Of a stretch of 26,756 bases of DNA, positions 17,645 through 24,762 are shown in pieces. The DNA lies in assembly GCA_002471575.1 (NCBI GenBank), contig DKQG01000013.1:1-26756 (forward strand), in the 5' to 3' direction. This stretch comes from Alphaproteobacteria bacterium UBA7314. GTDB lineage: Bacteria; Pseudomonadota; Alphaproteobacteria; MPNO01; UBA830. Both the position numbers and the translations under genes were made by a program. How positions within the stretch are numbered: the first letter of the stretch is position 1; every line of letters starts with the position of its first letter. The notes beneath the pieces are model-generated. The model saw only the letters and a list, made by a program, of their open reading frames with translations. It ran no database searches and was not told where the DNA came from.

Positions 17645-18676
17645 CTATTTCAGAGGCGCCGGATTATCGCTCAGGCTGCGCAAGTAGGCGATCACGTTCG
17701 CCCGATCGCTGTCCTTCTTCAGCCCAGCGAATGACATCTTGGTGCCTTTGGCATATTTTTTGGGCTTCAGCAGGAACGCGTTGAGGTTTTCGTAGTTCCA
17801 CGGCCTATCCGTCATGCCAGCAAGGGCGCCAGAGTACTTGTAGCCGCCGACCTCGCCCGGGGTGCGATTGACGATATTCCACAGATTCGGCCCGATGCCG
17901 TTTTTACCGCCGTTATTGACGGTGTGGCAGGACTTGCACTTGTTGAACACCCGTTTGCCCTTACCAACATCGGCAGAAGCAAGCATCGCGCCAATATCCT
18001 GCATTGGAGCGGGAGCCGACACGGCAGATTTGACTTCCTTAGCGACTGCGGCTGCTTTTTCCGCAACCTGAGAACCCGCTTTTTCCATCATGGCCTTTGC
18101 TTCTTCCAAGGCCTTCATCACTGCGTCGATCTCGGACTGGCTGGGCAGCGGCGCAGGCGTGTCGGAATTGCTCCGCAAATACGCGACCACGTTGGCGCGG
18201 TCCTTGAGTTTCTTCAGCCCGGCGAACGACATCTTTGTGCCGGGGATGTATTTCTTCGGCTTGGCGAGGAAAGCATTCAAGCTTTCATAGGTCCAGCCGC
18301 CCTCCTTGGTCTTAAGCGCGCTCGAATAACTGAACCCGGCGACCGCGCCGCGATCCGCGCCGACGATGTTCCAAAGGTTAGGCCCGATACCGTTCTTGCC
18401 GTCTTTCGCGACCTTGTGGCAAGCGCCACATTTCTTAAAGGCCTTCTTGCCTGCTTCGATATCGGCGGAGGCAAGCATGCCGAGAATAGGTTGCAGCGGC
18501 TCCGGTGTTTTCGGTTTTGTGGCTTTTGAGGCGACCACTGTCTTCTCGGCACCGTGGCTATCGTCGTGTCCGCCGCCGGTCGCGACGAGATTGTCGCCGA
18601 GCTTGCCGATAACGACCATGGTCAGAACGGCAAGCAGAACCGCGCCGATAACCTTGTTGAATTCGAATGACGACAT
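17645..18676 (-). CDS. Membrane-anchored cytochrome c with two tandem class I haem domains
   Basis: The 343-residue protein has an N-terminal helix (about 9-27) that could serve as an uncleaved anchor, then two homologous cytochrome c domains. The first binds haem at CGACH (83-87) with axial Met149 in GTKMSFAGLKK. The second binds at CKSCH (247-251) with Met314 in the identical motif. The domains share IGPNLWNIV and NAFL.KPKKY, and are joined by an Ala/Glu/Lys-rich linker (about 180-220) likely to be helical. Single-domain relatives (CycM/c552 type) carry electrons between the bc1 complex and terminal oxidases. Duplication in one chain is unusual in that type. It is divergent from kdsB, with a predicted promoter in between. 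Confidence 0.9.
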   Translation of the reverse strand: MSSFEFNKVIGAVLLAVLTMVVIGKLGDNLVATGGGHDDSHGAEKTVVASKATKPKTPEPLQPILGMLASADIEAGKKAFKKCGACHKVAKDGKNGIGPNLWNIVGADRGAVAGFSYSSALKTKEGGWTYESLNAFLAKPKKYIPGTKMSFAGLKKLKDRANVVAYLRSNSDTPAPLPSQSEIDAVMKALEEAKAMMEKAGSQVAEKAAAVAKEVKSAVSAPAPMQDIGAMLASADVGKGKRVFNKCKSCHTVNNGGKNGIGPNLWNIVNRTPGEVGGYKYSGALAGMTDRPWNYENLNAFLLKPKKYAKGTKMSFAGLKKDSDRANVIAYLRSLSDNPAPLK

Positions 18677-18729
18677 GTCGGGTTTCCGATGGAATGAGAG
18701 GGTTTCAACCGATTGATCCGGCTAGCCAA

Positions 18730-18757
18730 ATTTAACCACTGCGCACCGGTCTGTCTA
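18730..18757 (-). promoter_or_regulatory. Predicted promoter of the di-haem cytochrome gene
   Basis: On the minus strand TAGACA (18752-18757, five of six to the -35 consensus) and TTAAAT (18730-18735, four of six to the -10) are separated by 16 bases. The start codon at 18676 is about 45 bases beyond the expected transcription start. Prediction only. Confidence 0.35.
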
Positions 18758-18801
18758 ATGTCGAAAATACGAATACGGCATTCCCGCCAGCGTACAAGGG
18801 G

Positions 18802-18807
18802 TATAAT
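18802..18807 (+). promoter_or_regulatory. Perfect -10 hexamer upstream of kdsB
   Basis: TATAAT lies 45 bases before the kdsB ATG, in the gap divergent from the cytochrome gene. No good -35 hexamer is seen at 16-18 bases, so an activator or an imperfect promoter is possible. Confidence 0.35.
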
Positions 18808-18852
18808 GTCGCACCCGACCTGTTGTTTCCGTTGCATTCTCGTCTAGCATCC

Positions 18853-19611
18853 ATGCCTTCACCCCAGAACACCGTCATTGTCATACCGGCTCGTCTCGCC
18901 GCCACGCGATTTCCCGACAAACCACTGGCTGACATAGACGGCGCACCGATGATCGTTCACGTCTGGCGCCGCGCGGTCCAGGCTGGCGTAGGTCCAGTGC
19001 TGGTCGCTGCCGGGGATCAGACGATCGCCGATGCCGTTTCCGCGGCTGGAGGCGATGCCGTGATGACGGATCCCTATTTGCCCAGCGGATCGGACCGGGT
19101 GCATCAGGCGCTTGAGCGGTTCGACCCCGGCTGCAGGTATGACACGGTCGTCAATGTCCAGGGCGATTTGCCGACAATCGACCCCACCGTGATTGCCGCC
19201 GTGCTGGATCCGTTCGACACGCCGGAAGTAGATATCACGACCCTGGCTGTGCAGATCGTGGAAGAACGCGAGCGCACCGATCCCAACGTAGTCAAAGCCG
19301 TGATTGCCCTCGCCGGCGAAACAGCACGTATCGGCCGCGCGCTGTACTTCAGTCGCGCCACCGTACCGCACACGCCGGACGGCCCGCATTATCACCACAT
19401 TGGGCTATATGGTTTTCGACGAGCTGCGCTGGACCGTTTTGTCAAGTTGCCGCCGGGACGGCTGGAAATCCTCGAACGGCTGGAGCAGCTGCGTGCCCTC
19501 GAAGCCGGCATGCGGATCGATGTCGCGCTCGTTGACACTGTTCCGCTCGGTGTTGATACTCCCGCCGATCTGGACCGGGCGCGGGCATTGCTGGCGTCCG
19601 GTTCATGCTGA
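18853..19611 (+). CDS. kdsB: 3-deoxy-manno-octulosonate cytidylyltransferase
   Basis: The product is 252 residues from the ATG at 18853; a TTG at 18823 is in frame but would add residues before the family start. The nucleotide-binding opening VIVIPARLAATRFPDKPL (about 8-25) and VVNVQGDLP (Asp of the metal site) are diagnostic of KdsB. HHIGLYGFRR and LEILERLEQLRALEAG complete the family pattern. The enzyme activates Kdo as CMP-Kdo for lipopolysaccharide core synthesis in the cytoplasm, so the organism should make Kdo-containing lipopolysaccharide. The gene is followed after 41 bases by pheA; the cytochrome c-kdsB-pheA order is common in alphaproteobacteria (general knowledge). Confidence 0.93.
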   Translation: MPSPQNTVIVIPARLAATRFPDKPLADIDGAPMIVHVWRRAVQAGVGPVLVAAGDQTIADAVSAAGGDAVMTDPYLPSGSDRVHQALERFDPGCRYDTVVNVQGDLPTIDPTVIAAVLDPFDTPEVDITTLAVQIVEERERTDPNVVKAVIALAGETARIGRALYFSRATVPHTPDGPHYHHIGLYGFRRAALDRFVKLPPGRLEILERLEQLRALEAGMRIDVALVDTVPLGVDTPADLDRARALLASGSC

Positions 19612-19652
19612 ATCCCCCTATCGCAATACCGTTGACTTAAGGTAGCAAGGTT

Positions 19653-20528
19653 ATGGCCATCCGTTCGAAAACCAAATCCGCCGCGCCGTCGCGTACCATC
19701 GCGTTCCAGGGTCAGCCCGGAGCGTATTCGCACTTGGCGTGCCGACGATATTTTCCCGACATGGCCCCGATGCCCACGGCGGCCTTCGAGGATACGTTCA
19801 AGGCGGTAAGCAGCGGCCGGGCAAAGCTGGCGATGATCCCGATCGAAAATTCGGTTGCCGGACGGGTTGCCGACATTCACCGGATCATGCCGGACTCCGG
19901 TCTCCATATCGTCGGCGAGCGGTTCCTGCGGGTGAACCATCATCTGCTGGCTCCACCGGGCGCGACGCTGAAATCAGTTAATCGGGTGCACAGCCATGTG
20001 CATGCGCTGGGTCAGTGCGGCAATTTTCTGCGTAAACACAACCTGGAAGCCGTGGTGCATGCGGATACGGCCGGTGCCGCAGCGGATATTGCTGCGGCCG
20101 CCGACAAGACCGAAGCGGCCATTGCGTCCGAACTGGCGGGAGAGGTTTATGGCCTGAAATCCATACGCGCCAATATCGAGGACGCGGAACACAACACGAC
20201 CCGGTTCATAATCCTTTCGAAAAAACCGGTCCGGCCAAAACGCAACGGTAATGTCGTGGTCACTAGCTTTGTTTTCCGGGTTCGTAACGTGCCTGCTGCG
20301 TTGTTCAAGGCGCTGGGCGGATTCGCGACCAACGGCGTCAACATGACCAAGCTGGAGAGTTACATGGTGGGCGGCGACTTCTTCGCGACGCAGTTCTACG
20401 CCGATGTCGAGGGAGATCCACGCGACCGAAACGTCAAGCTCGCCTTCGAGGAGCTGGATTTCTACACCCACGAGGTAAAGGTTCTGGGGACCTATCCGGC
20501 CGACCCGTTCCGCTTCGGGAAAGGATAG
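19653..20528 (+). CDS. pheA: Prephenate dehydratase
   Basis: The 291-residue protein has the catalytic domain (about 15-195) opening TIAFQGQPGAYSHLA, with IPIENSVAGRV and ending in the NTTRF motif that carries the catalytic Thr. An ACT regulatory domain follows (about 205-285), with VPAALFKALGGFATNGVNM and LESYM in place of the more usual ESRP motif. There is no chorismate mutase domain, so it is the monofunctional form. The enzyme converts prephenate to phenylpyruvate in phenylalanine synthesis, usually inhibited by phenylalanine through the ACT domain. GGTAGCAAGG precedes the ATG at a workable distance. It is convergent with nudC across about 40 bases. Confidence 0.93.
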   Translation: MAIRSKTKSAAPSRTIAFQGQPGAYSHLACRRYFPDMAPMPTAAFEDTFKAVSSGRAKLAMIPIENSVAGRVADIHRIMPDSGLHIVGERFLRVNHHLLAPPGATLKSVNRVHSHVHALGQCGNFLRKHNLEAVVHADTAGAAADIAAAADKTEAAIASELAGEVYGLKSIRANIEDAEHNTTRFIILSKKPVRPKRNGNVVVTSFVFRVRNVPAALFKALGGFATNGVNMTKLESYMVGGDFFATQFYADVEGDPRDRNVKLAFEELDFYTHEVKVLGTYPADPFRFGKG

Positions 20529-20570
20529 TCCGCCGGTTCGGGAGAAGAGCCCGCGCCAACGCCAACGGTG

Positions 20571-21482
20571 TCAGCCACCCATCCTGATCCACTCGTCGAT
20601 CAGCCGCCGGGCGATGGAATCGGATCGTGGCCGCTTGGCGATGCCGGCGCCGCCGTCCGCAAGTTCCTGGCGCGTAAACCATTGCAGGTCCTCCAGCTCT
20701 TCCTCGCTCCGCACGAGGTCTTCGGTCACGGCGTCGGCGAAAAAGCCCAGCATCAGCGACGCCGGAAACGGCCAGGGCTGGGACGAATGGTACCGGATAT
20801 TGGCGATCCGCACGCCCGATTCCTCGAACACCTCGCGCGAGACCGCCTGTTCGAGGCTTTCGCCCGGCTCGACGAAACCGGCAAGCGTCGAATACATACC
20901 TTCCATCCATTCGGCCTTGCGCCCCAGCAGCGCCCGATCGTCCTTGGCGACCAGCATGATGACCGCCGGATCGGTACGCGGGAAATGCACCGCGCCGCAA
21001 TCGCGGTTCAGGCATTTGCGCAGGTGGCCCGCATCGCGGATTTCTGTCGGGCTGCCGCACACGCCGCAATACAGGTGCCTTGCATGCCAGTGCATGATGC
21101 CCTTGGCATAAGCCAGGATTGACGCTTCCGACCGATCCATCACCGCGCCGACCGTTCGGAGATCGACGAATTCGCTGTCGTCGTGGAGGTCGCGGACTTC
21201 ATGCTCGTCCAGATGCGATATATCGACGGCGAAATGGGCAATATCATCGCGTAGCCCTAACAGTACCGTCGCGTTAGCAATCTCCATTAGGTCGCGTACC
21301 CGGGCGGTTGGCAGCATCACCCCGCGCGGTTCCGCCTGGTTGGCGACCAGGTTACGCGACCGCCATACCGGGATTACCACTGTGTGGTGTGCGCGGACCT
21401 GTGAATTCACCCATGATTCGTCCGTCCGCAAGTGGGAGACGCGGTCGAGCATTTCGTCGGTATAGTGATTGTCGCCATTCAT
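20571..21482 (-). CDS. nudC: NAD+ diphosphatase / NADH pyrophosphatase (Nudix)
   Basis: The product is 303 residues from the ATG at 21480-21482. The frame stays open to 21629, but that extension runs antisense through the SRP RNA gene, so the later start is chosen. A zinc ribbon is visible (Cys139, 142, 157, 162). The Nudix box GFVEPGESLEQAVSREVFEE and following SGV (202-224) is complete. SQPWPFPAS (234-242), the signature that marks NADH pyrophosphatases within the Nudix family, is intact. NudC splits NAD(H) and removes NAD caps from RNA 5' ends. No clear ribosome binding site precedes the start, so a short leader or leaderless message is possible. Confidence 0.92.
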   Translation of the reverse strand: MNGDNHYTDEMLDRVSHLRTDESWVNSQVRAHHTVVIPVWRSRNLVANQAEPRGVMLPTARVRDLMEIANATVLLGLRDDIAHFAVDISHLDEHEVRDLHDDSEFVDLRTVGAVMDRSEASILAYAKGIMHWHARHLYCGVCGSPTEIRDAGHLRKCLNRDCGAVHFPRTDPAVIMLVAKDDRALLGRKAEWMEGMYSTLAGFVEPGESLEQAVSREVFEESGVRIANIRYHSSQPWPFPASLMLGFFADAVTEDLVRSEEELEDLQWFTRQELADGGAGIAKRPRSDSIARRLIDEWIRMGG

Positions 21483-21563
21483 GGCCGTAGTACTCGCATA
21501 CAGGCGCAGACGGCGCAATTGCGGCGGGCCGCCAAAATAATGTGATTCCACCCCCGACTCCGT

Positions 21564-21591
21564 TTGGTCCCCGCGCTGGACCTGATATACT
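21564..21591 (+). promoter_or_regulatory. ffs: Predicted promoter of the SRP RNA gene
   Basis: TATACT (21586-21591) lies seven bases before the expected 5' end of the SRP RNA, exactly where a -10 element should be. TTGGTC (21564-21569), 16 bases further up, is a candidate -35. The agreement with the RNA 5' end strengthens the call. Confidence 0.55.
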
Positions 21592-21597
21592 GCATAC

Positions 21598-21693
21598 GGG
21601 AGGCTGGCGGCGGACGGATTGCTCGCCAACCCGGTCAGGTCCGGAAGGAAGCAGCCGTAACGAGATTTCTCCGGGTCGCCTCACCAGTCTCCC
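21598..21693 (+). ncRNA. ffs: Signal recognition particle RNA, small bacterial (4.5S-like) type
   Basis: The conserved SRP domain is present at 21633-21656: GGTCAGGTCC, a GGAA tetraloop (21643-21646) and GGAAGCAGCC, the binding site for the Ffh M domain and FtsY docking. The ends pair: GGGAGGCTGG (21598-21607) with CCAGTCTCCC (21684-21693), with one G-U pair. Internal pairing CCCGG/CCGGG closes the apical part. The predicted length of about 96 bases fits the single-hairpin form that lacks the Alu domain. With Ffh it targets nascent membrane proteins to the inner membrane. The RNA ends are inferred from pairing and could be off by a few bases. A -10 element sits just upstream. Confidence 0.93.
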
Positions 21694-21805
21694 ACCCGCT
21701 TTGTGCAACCTATTAGCAGGCCATGCACCCGTATGAGTTCCGGCGGTAAACGCCAGATCGGAGAAAACTGTAATCATGATCTGCCTACGCAGTTTCGCGC
21801 CGGTC

Positions 21806-21863
21806 CTCTTCCCCTCCCGGCCACCCATAATCTCGATCCCGCGGGTGGCCGGGAGGGGAAGAG
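21806..21863. repeat. Long perfect inverted repeat between the SRP RNA gene and dnaX
   Basis: Two 21-base arms (21806-21826 and 21843-21863) are perfectly complementary and flank a 16-base spacer. The left arm contains CCCCTCCCGGCCACCC and the right GGGTGGCCGGGAGGGG. As RNA this would be a very stable hairpin, but no T-run follows on either strand. It ends 35 bases before the dnaX start codon and 113 bases after the SRP RNA. It could be a terminator or processing site for the SRP RNA, an attenuator ahead of dnaX, or a copy of a dispersed palindromic element. The sequence alone does not decide. Confidence 0.85.
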
Positions 21864-21898
21864 CGCTGGAACCGTCCTGTAAAACGCGCTAGCCCACG

Positions 21899-23785
21899 AT
21901 GGCAGACAGCCCGGATACCCAGCCCTACCGCGTACTGGCGCGCAAATACCGGCCCAGCGACTTCACGTCACTGATCGGCCAGGAAGCGATGGTCCAGACC
22001 CTGTCGAACGCCATTGCATCCGGGCGGCTGGCGCATGCGTTCATTCTGACGGGGGTCCGCGGGGTCGGTAAAACCACCACGGCGCGCATTATCGCGAAGG
22101 CGTTGAACTGCAGCGGTACCGACGGCAACGGCGAGGCCACGGCCGAACCCTGCGGCGTTTGCGAAAATTGCGTGTCGATTTCCGAGGACCGACATGTCGA
22201 TGTGATGGAAATGGACGCCGCCAGCCGGACAGGGGTCGAGGATATCCGAGAGCTGATCGACGGTGTGCTCTACCGGCCGGTTTCCGCGCGCTACAAGGTG
22301 TACATCATCGACGAAGTGCACATGCTGTCGCGCAACGCGTTTAACGCGTTGCTGAAGACCCTAGAAGAGCCGCCCGAACACGTGAAATTCATCTTCGCGA
22401 CCACAGAAATCCGGCGCGTGCCGGTCACCGTGCTGTCGCGCTGCCAGCGCTTCGATCTAAGGCGGGTCAAATTCGACGTGCTAGTTGATCACTTCGCCTT
22501 AATTTCGGAAAAGGAAGGCGCCAACATCACGCGCGGTGCCATCGGGCTGATCGCCCATGCCGCCGACGGCTCGGTGCGCGACGGGTTGTCGCTCCTCGAC
22601 CAGGCGATTGCCCATAGCGGTCCGGAAACCGAAATCGGCGAGGACATCGTCCGCGACATGCTGGGCGTCGCCGAACGGGTGCAGGTATTTGACCTGTTCG
22701 AACAGCTGATGAAGGGGGAAATCGCCGCCGCGCTCGCGCACTTCGATGCCATGTACCACGCTGGTGCCGACCCTGGCACCATACTGCAGGATCTGGCCGA
22801 GCTGACCCACTGGCTGACCCGGCTAAAGGCCGCCCCCGACACCGCCGAGGCGACGCCGACATCCGATCTCGACCTGACACGCGGGCGCGATGTTTCGTCC
22901 CGCCTGCAGATGTCTGTACTGGCCCGCACATGGCAGATTCTGCTGAAGGGCTTGGCTGAAGTCCGCACCGCACATTCCGCTACCCAGGCGGCGGAGATGG
23001 TTCTGGTCCGAATAGCCTACGCCGCGGAACTGCCTACCCCGGCGGAGGCGATCGCCTCGTTGGCCAATGAACCTGAAAAGGCGGCGGCGCCCTTGCCGCC
23101 AACACCGAAGCCCACCCCCGAGCCGGCAGCGACGGCTGAGGCTGCAGAAGCTTCGGTAGAAGCCATCTCCGCGCCACCGCCACCGTCTGAGCCAGTGCAG
23201 GTAGATCCCGTGCCGCAGACAGACGGCCCCACCGCGCTGGCGATTCAGCCGTCGCGGGAGCCGGTTGATACCGGTTTCGAAGGCCAGCCGGGTATTCCGG
23301 CGACATTCGAAGACATGGTGGCCTTGTTCTCGGCAAACGGCGAGCCGCTGTTGCACGCCTATCTGGTAAATAACGTACATCTGGTGAAGTACGAGATTGG
23401 CAAGATTTCACTGCGGGTGTCTGACGAAGGGCCCAAGGATCTCGCCAAACATCTCAGCCGGTGTCTCAACGACTGGACGGGGCGGGCGTGGTTTATCGAA
23501 GCCAGCCGGGAGGAAGGCGCGGCGACGCTTCAGCAGCAGCGCGAAGATGCCGCCGCCGAACGGCGCGAAGCCGCCATCGTCCATCCCCTTGTTCAGAAAA
23601 CGCTTGAGGCTTTCCCCGGCGCGAAGGTGGCCGACGTTCGCAGTGTCGCCGACCGGGACGCGACCCCTGAAACGCCCGAAGGCCTGCTGCCGGCACCCGA
23701 TGACTATCTATCCTACGATTACGAGGACGATAGCTTCGACCCGGACCATTTCGACCCAGACGACACCGAGGAGGACTACATATGA
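21899..23785 (+). CDS. dnaX: DNA polymerase III subunit gamma/tau (clamp loader ATPase)
   Basis: The 628-residue protein opens YRVLARKYRPSDFTSLIGQE, typical of DnaX. Walker A GVRGVGKTT (52-60), a zinc module (Cys71, 85, 88, 91), Walker B VYIIDEVHML (Asp138, Glu139) and the SRC motif (180-182) with its trans arginine finger are intact. Domain III runs to about 370, followed by a Pro/Ala-rich linker (about 390-440), a C-terminal domain for the polymerase and helicase contacts, and a very acidic tail (YDYEDDSFDPDHFDPDD). It loads the beta clamp at the replication fork. I see no A-rich slippery heptamer of the E. coli kind at the domain III/IV border, so a separate gamma form is not predicted. 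Its stop overlaps the ybaB start. Confidence 0.95.
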   Translation: MADSPDTQPYRVLARKYRPSDFTSLIGQEAMVQTLSNAIASGRLAHAFILTGVRGVGKTTTARIIAKALNCSGTDGNGEATAEPCGVCENCVSISEDRHVDVMEMDAASRTGVEDIRELIDGVLYRPVSARYKVYIIDEVHMLSRNAFNALLKTLEEPPEHVKFIFATTEIRRVPVTVLSRCQRFDLRRVKFDVLVDHFALISEKEGANITRGAIGLIAHAADGSVRDGLSLLDQAIAHSGPETEIGEDIVRDMLGVAERVQVFDLFEQLMKGEIAAALAHFDAMYHAGADPGTILQDLAELTHWLTRLKAAPDTAEATPTSDLDLTRGRDVSSRLQMSVLARTWQILLKGLAEVRTAHSATQAAEMVLVRIAYAAELPTPAEAIASLANEPEKAAAPLPPTPKPTPEPAATAEAAEASVEAISAPPPPSEPVQVDPVPQTDGPTALAIQPSREPVDTGFEGQPGIPATFEDMVALFSANGEPLLHAYLVNNVHLVKYEIGKISLRVSDEGPKDLAKHLSRCLNDWTGRAWFIEASREEGAATLQQQREDAAAERREAAIVHPLVQKTLEAFPGAKVADVRSVADRDATPETPEGLLPAPDDYLSYDYEDDSFDPDHFDPDDTEEDYI

Positions 23786-24105
23786 AAAATCTCGGCAACC
23801 TGATGAAGCAGGCGCAGGAAATGCAGGCGAAGATGCAGGAAATGCAGGATCGCCTGGCCGATGTAGAAATTTCCGGTGCATCCGGCGCCGGCATGGTGCG
23901 CGTTACACTCAACGGCAAGACCGAAATGCGCGGTATCAAGATCGACCCGTCGCTGTTCAACAGCGAAGATGCGGAGGTCGTCGAAGATCTGATCATGGCG
24001 GCATTTAACGATGCCAAGGCCAAGGCCGAAAAGCACATGCAGGAACAGATGGCCGAAGTCACGGGCGGTCTGAACTTGCCGCCCGGCATGAAGCTTCCTT
24101 TTTAA
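23782..24105 (+). CDS. ybaB: YbaB/EbfC family nucleoid-associated protein
   Basis: The 107-residue protein begins MKNLGNLMKQAQEMQAKMQE, a long Met/Gln-rich helix, continues with a small sheet domain (VEISGASGAGMVRVTLNGK) and ends in a helix and LNLPPGMKLPF, the family tail. YbaB/EbfC proteins are small dimers that bind DNA and are thought to coat the nucleoid. The ATG overlaps the dnaX TGA (ATGA) and is preceded by GAGGAGG inside dnaX, so translation is coupled. The dnaX-ybaB-recR order is widely conserved in bacteria. Confidence 0.95.
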   Translation: MKNLGNLMKQAQEMQAKMQEMQDRLADVEISGASGAGMVRVTLNGKTEMRGIKIDPSLFNSEDAEVVEDLIMAAFNDAKAKAEKHMQEQMAEVTGGLNLPPGMKLPF

Positions 24106-24141
24106 CTGGGGGAGCGGAGCAGAGGCGCAACGCAAAAAAAC

Positions 24142-24753
24142 ATGTCCTCTCCCGAAATCGAACGCCTGATTCAGATGCTGGCTAAACTGCCGGGCCTAGG
24201 TCCGCGCTCGGCGCGGCGCGCTGCGCTGCACCTGATAAAGCGGCGGAATTCGCTACTTGATCCGCTGGCGTCGGCGATGGCGCAGGCGGCCCAGTCGGTC
24301 ACCATCTGTGGTATTTGCGGTAACTTGGATGCGGCTGATCCCTGTGGCGTGTGCGCGGACGACCGCCGCGACCGGGGCCAGGTCTGCGTCGTCGAGGACG
24401 TCGCCGATTTGTGGGCGCTGGAGCGGGCAGCGTCGTTCAAGGGCACGTATCATGTGATTGGAGGTACCTTGTCGGCGCTGGACGGGCGCGGCCCAGAAGA
24501 CCTGAACATTGCGTCGCTGCTGACACGGGTTGCGACCGGCGAGGTTACGGAGGTTATCTTGGCCACGTCGGCGACGGTCGACGGCCAGACGACGGCGCAC
24601 TACATCTCCGACCGGCTGGAAGACCTGTCAGACGAAAAGGGCGCTGGGCTTAGCATCACGCGACTAGCGCACGGCGTGCCAGTCGGGGGCGAACTTGATT
24701 ATCTCGATGACGGCACCTTGTCGGCTGCGCTCAAGGCACGGCGCCCGGTCTAG
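24142..24753 (+). CDS. recR: Recombination mediator protein RecR
   Basis: The 203-residue protein has the helix-hairpin-helix LPGLGPRSARRAALHLI (about 16-32), a four-cysteine zinc finger (Cys56, 59, 68, 71) and a Toprim domain from about 78, with CVVEDVADLWALE at its start and a C-terminal Walker-B-like ITRLAHGVPVGGELDYLDDGTL. RecR works with RecF and RecO to load RecA on single-stranded DNA at gaps. It follows ybaB after 36 bases and belongs to the same unit. It ends nine bases from the convergent FAD monooxygenase gene, with no room for a separate terminator. Confidence 0.96.
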   Translation: MSSPEIERLIQMLAKLPGLGPRSARRAALHLIKRRNSLLDPLASAMAQAAQSVTICGICGNLDAADPCGVCADDRRDRGQVCVVEDVADLWALERAASFKGTYHVIGGTLSALDGRGPEDLNIASLLTRVATGEVTEVILATSATVDGQTTAHYISDRLEDLSDEKGAGLSITRLAHGVPVGGELDYLDDGTLSAALKARRPV

Positions 24754-24762
24754 CGCGATAAC

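Noticed and set aside
20529..20570. Terminator between convergent pheA and nudC
   Set aside because: Only short imperfect pairing and no T-run is visible on either strand.
23060..23090. A-rich stretch in dnaX as a programmed frameshift site
   Set aside because: In the reading frame it reads GAA AAG GCG, which does not fit an X XXY YYZ heptamer, and no obvious downstream stem or SD-like stimulator was seen.
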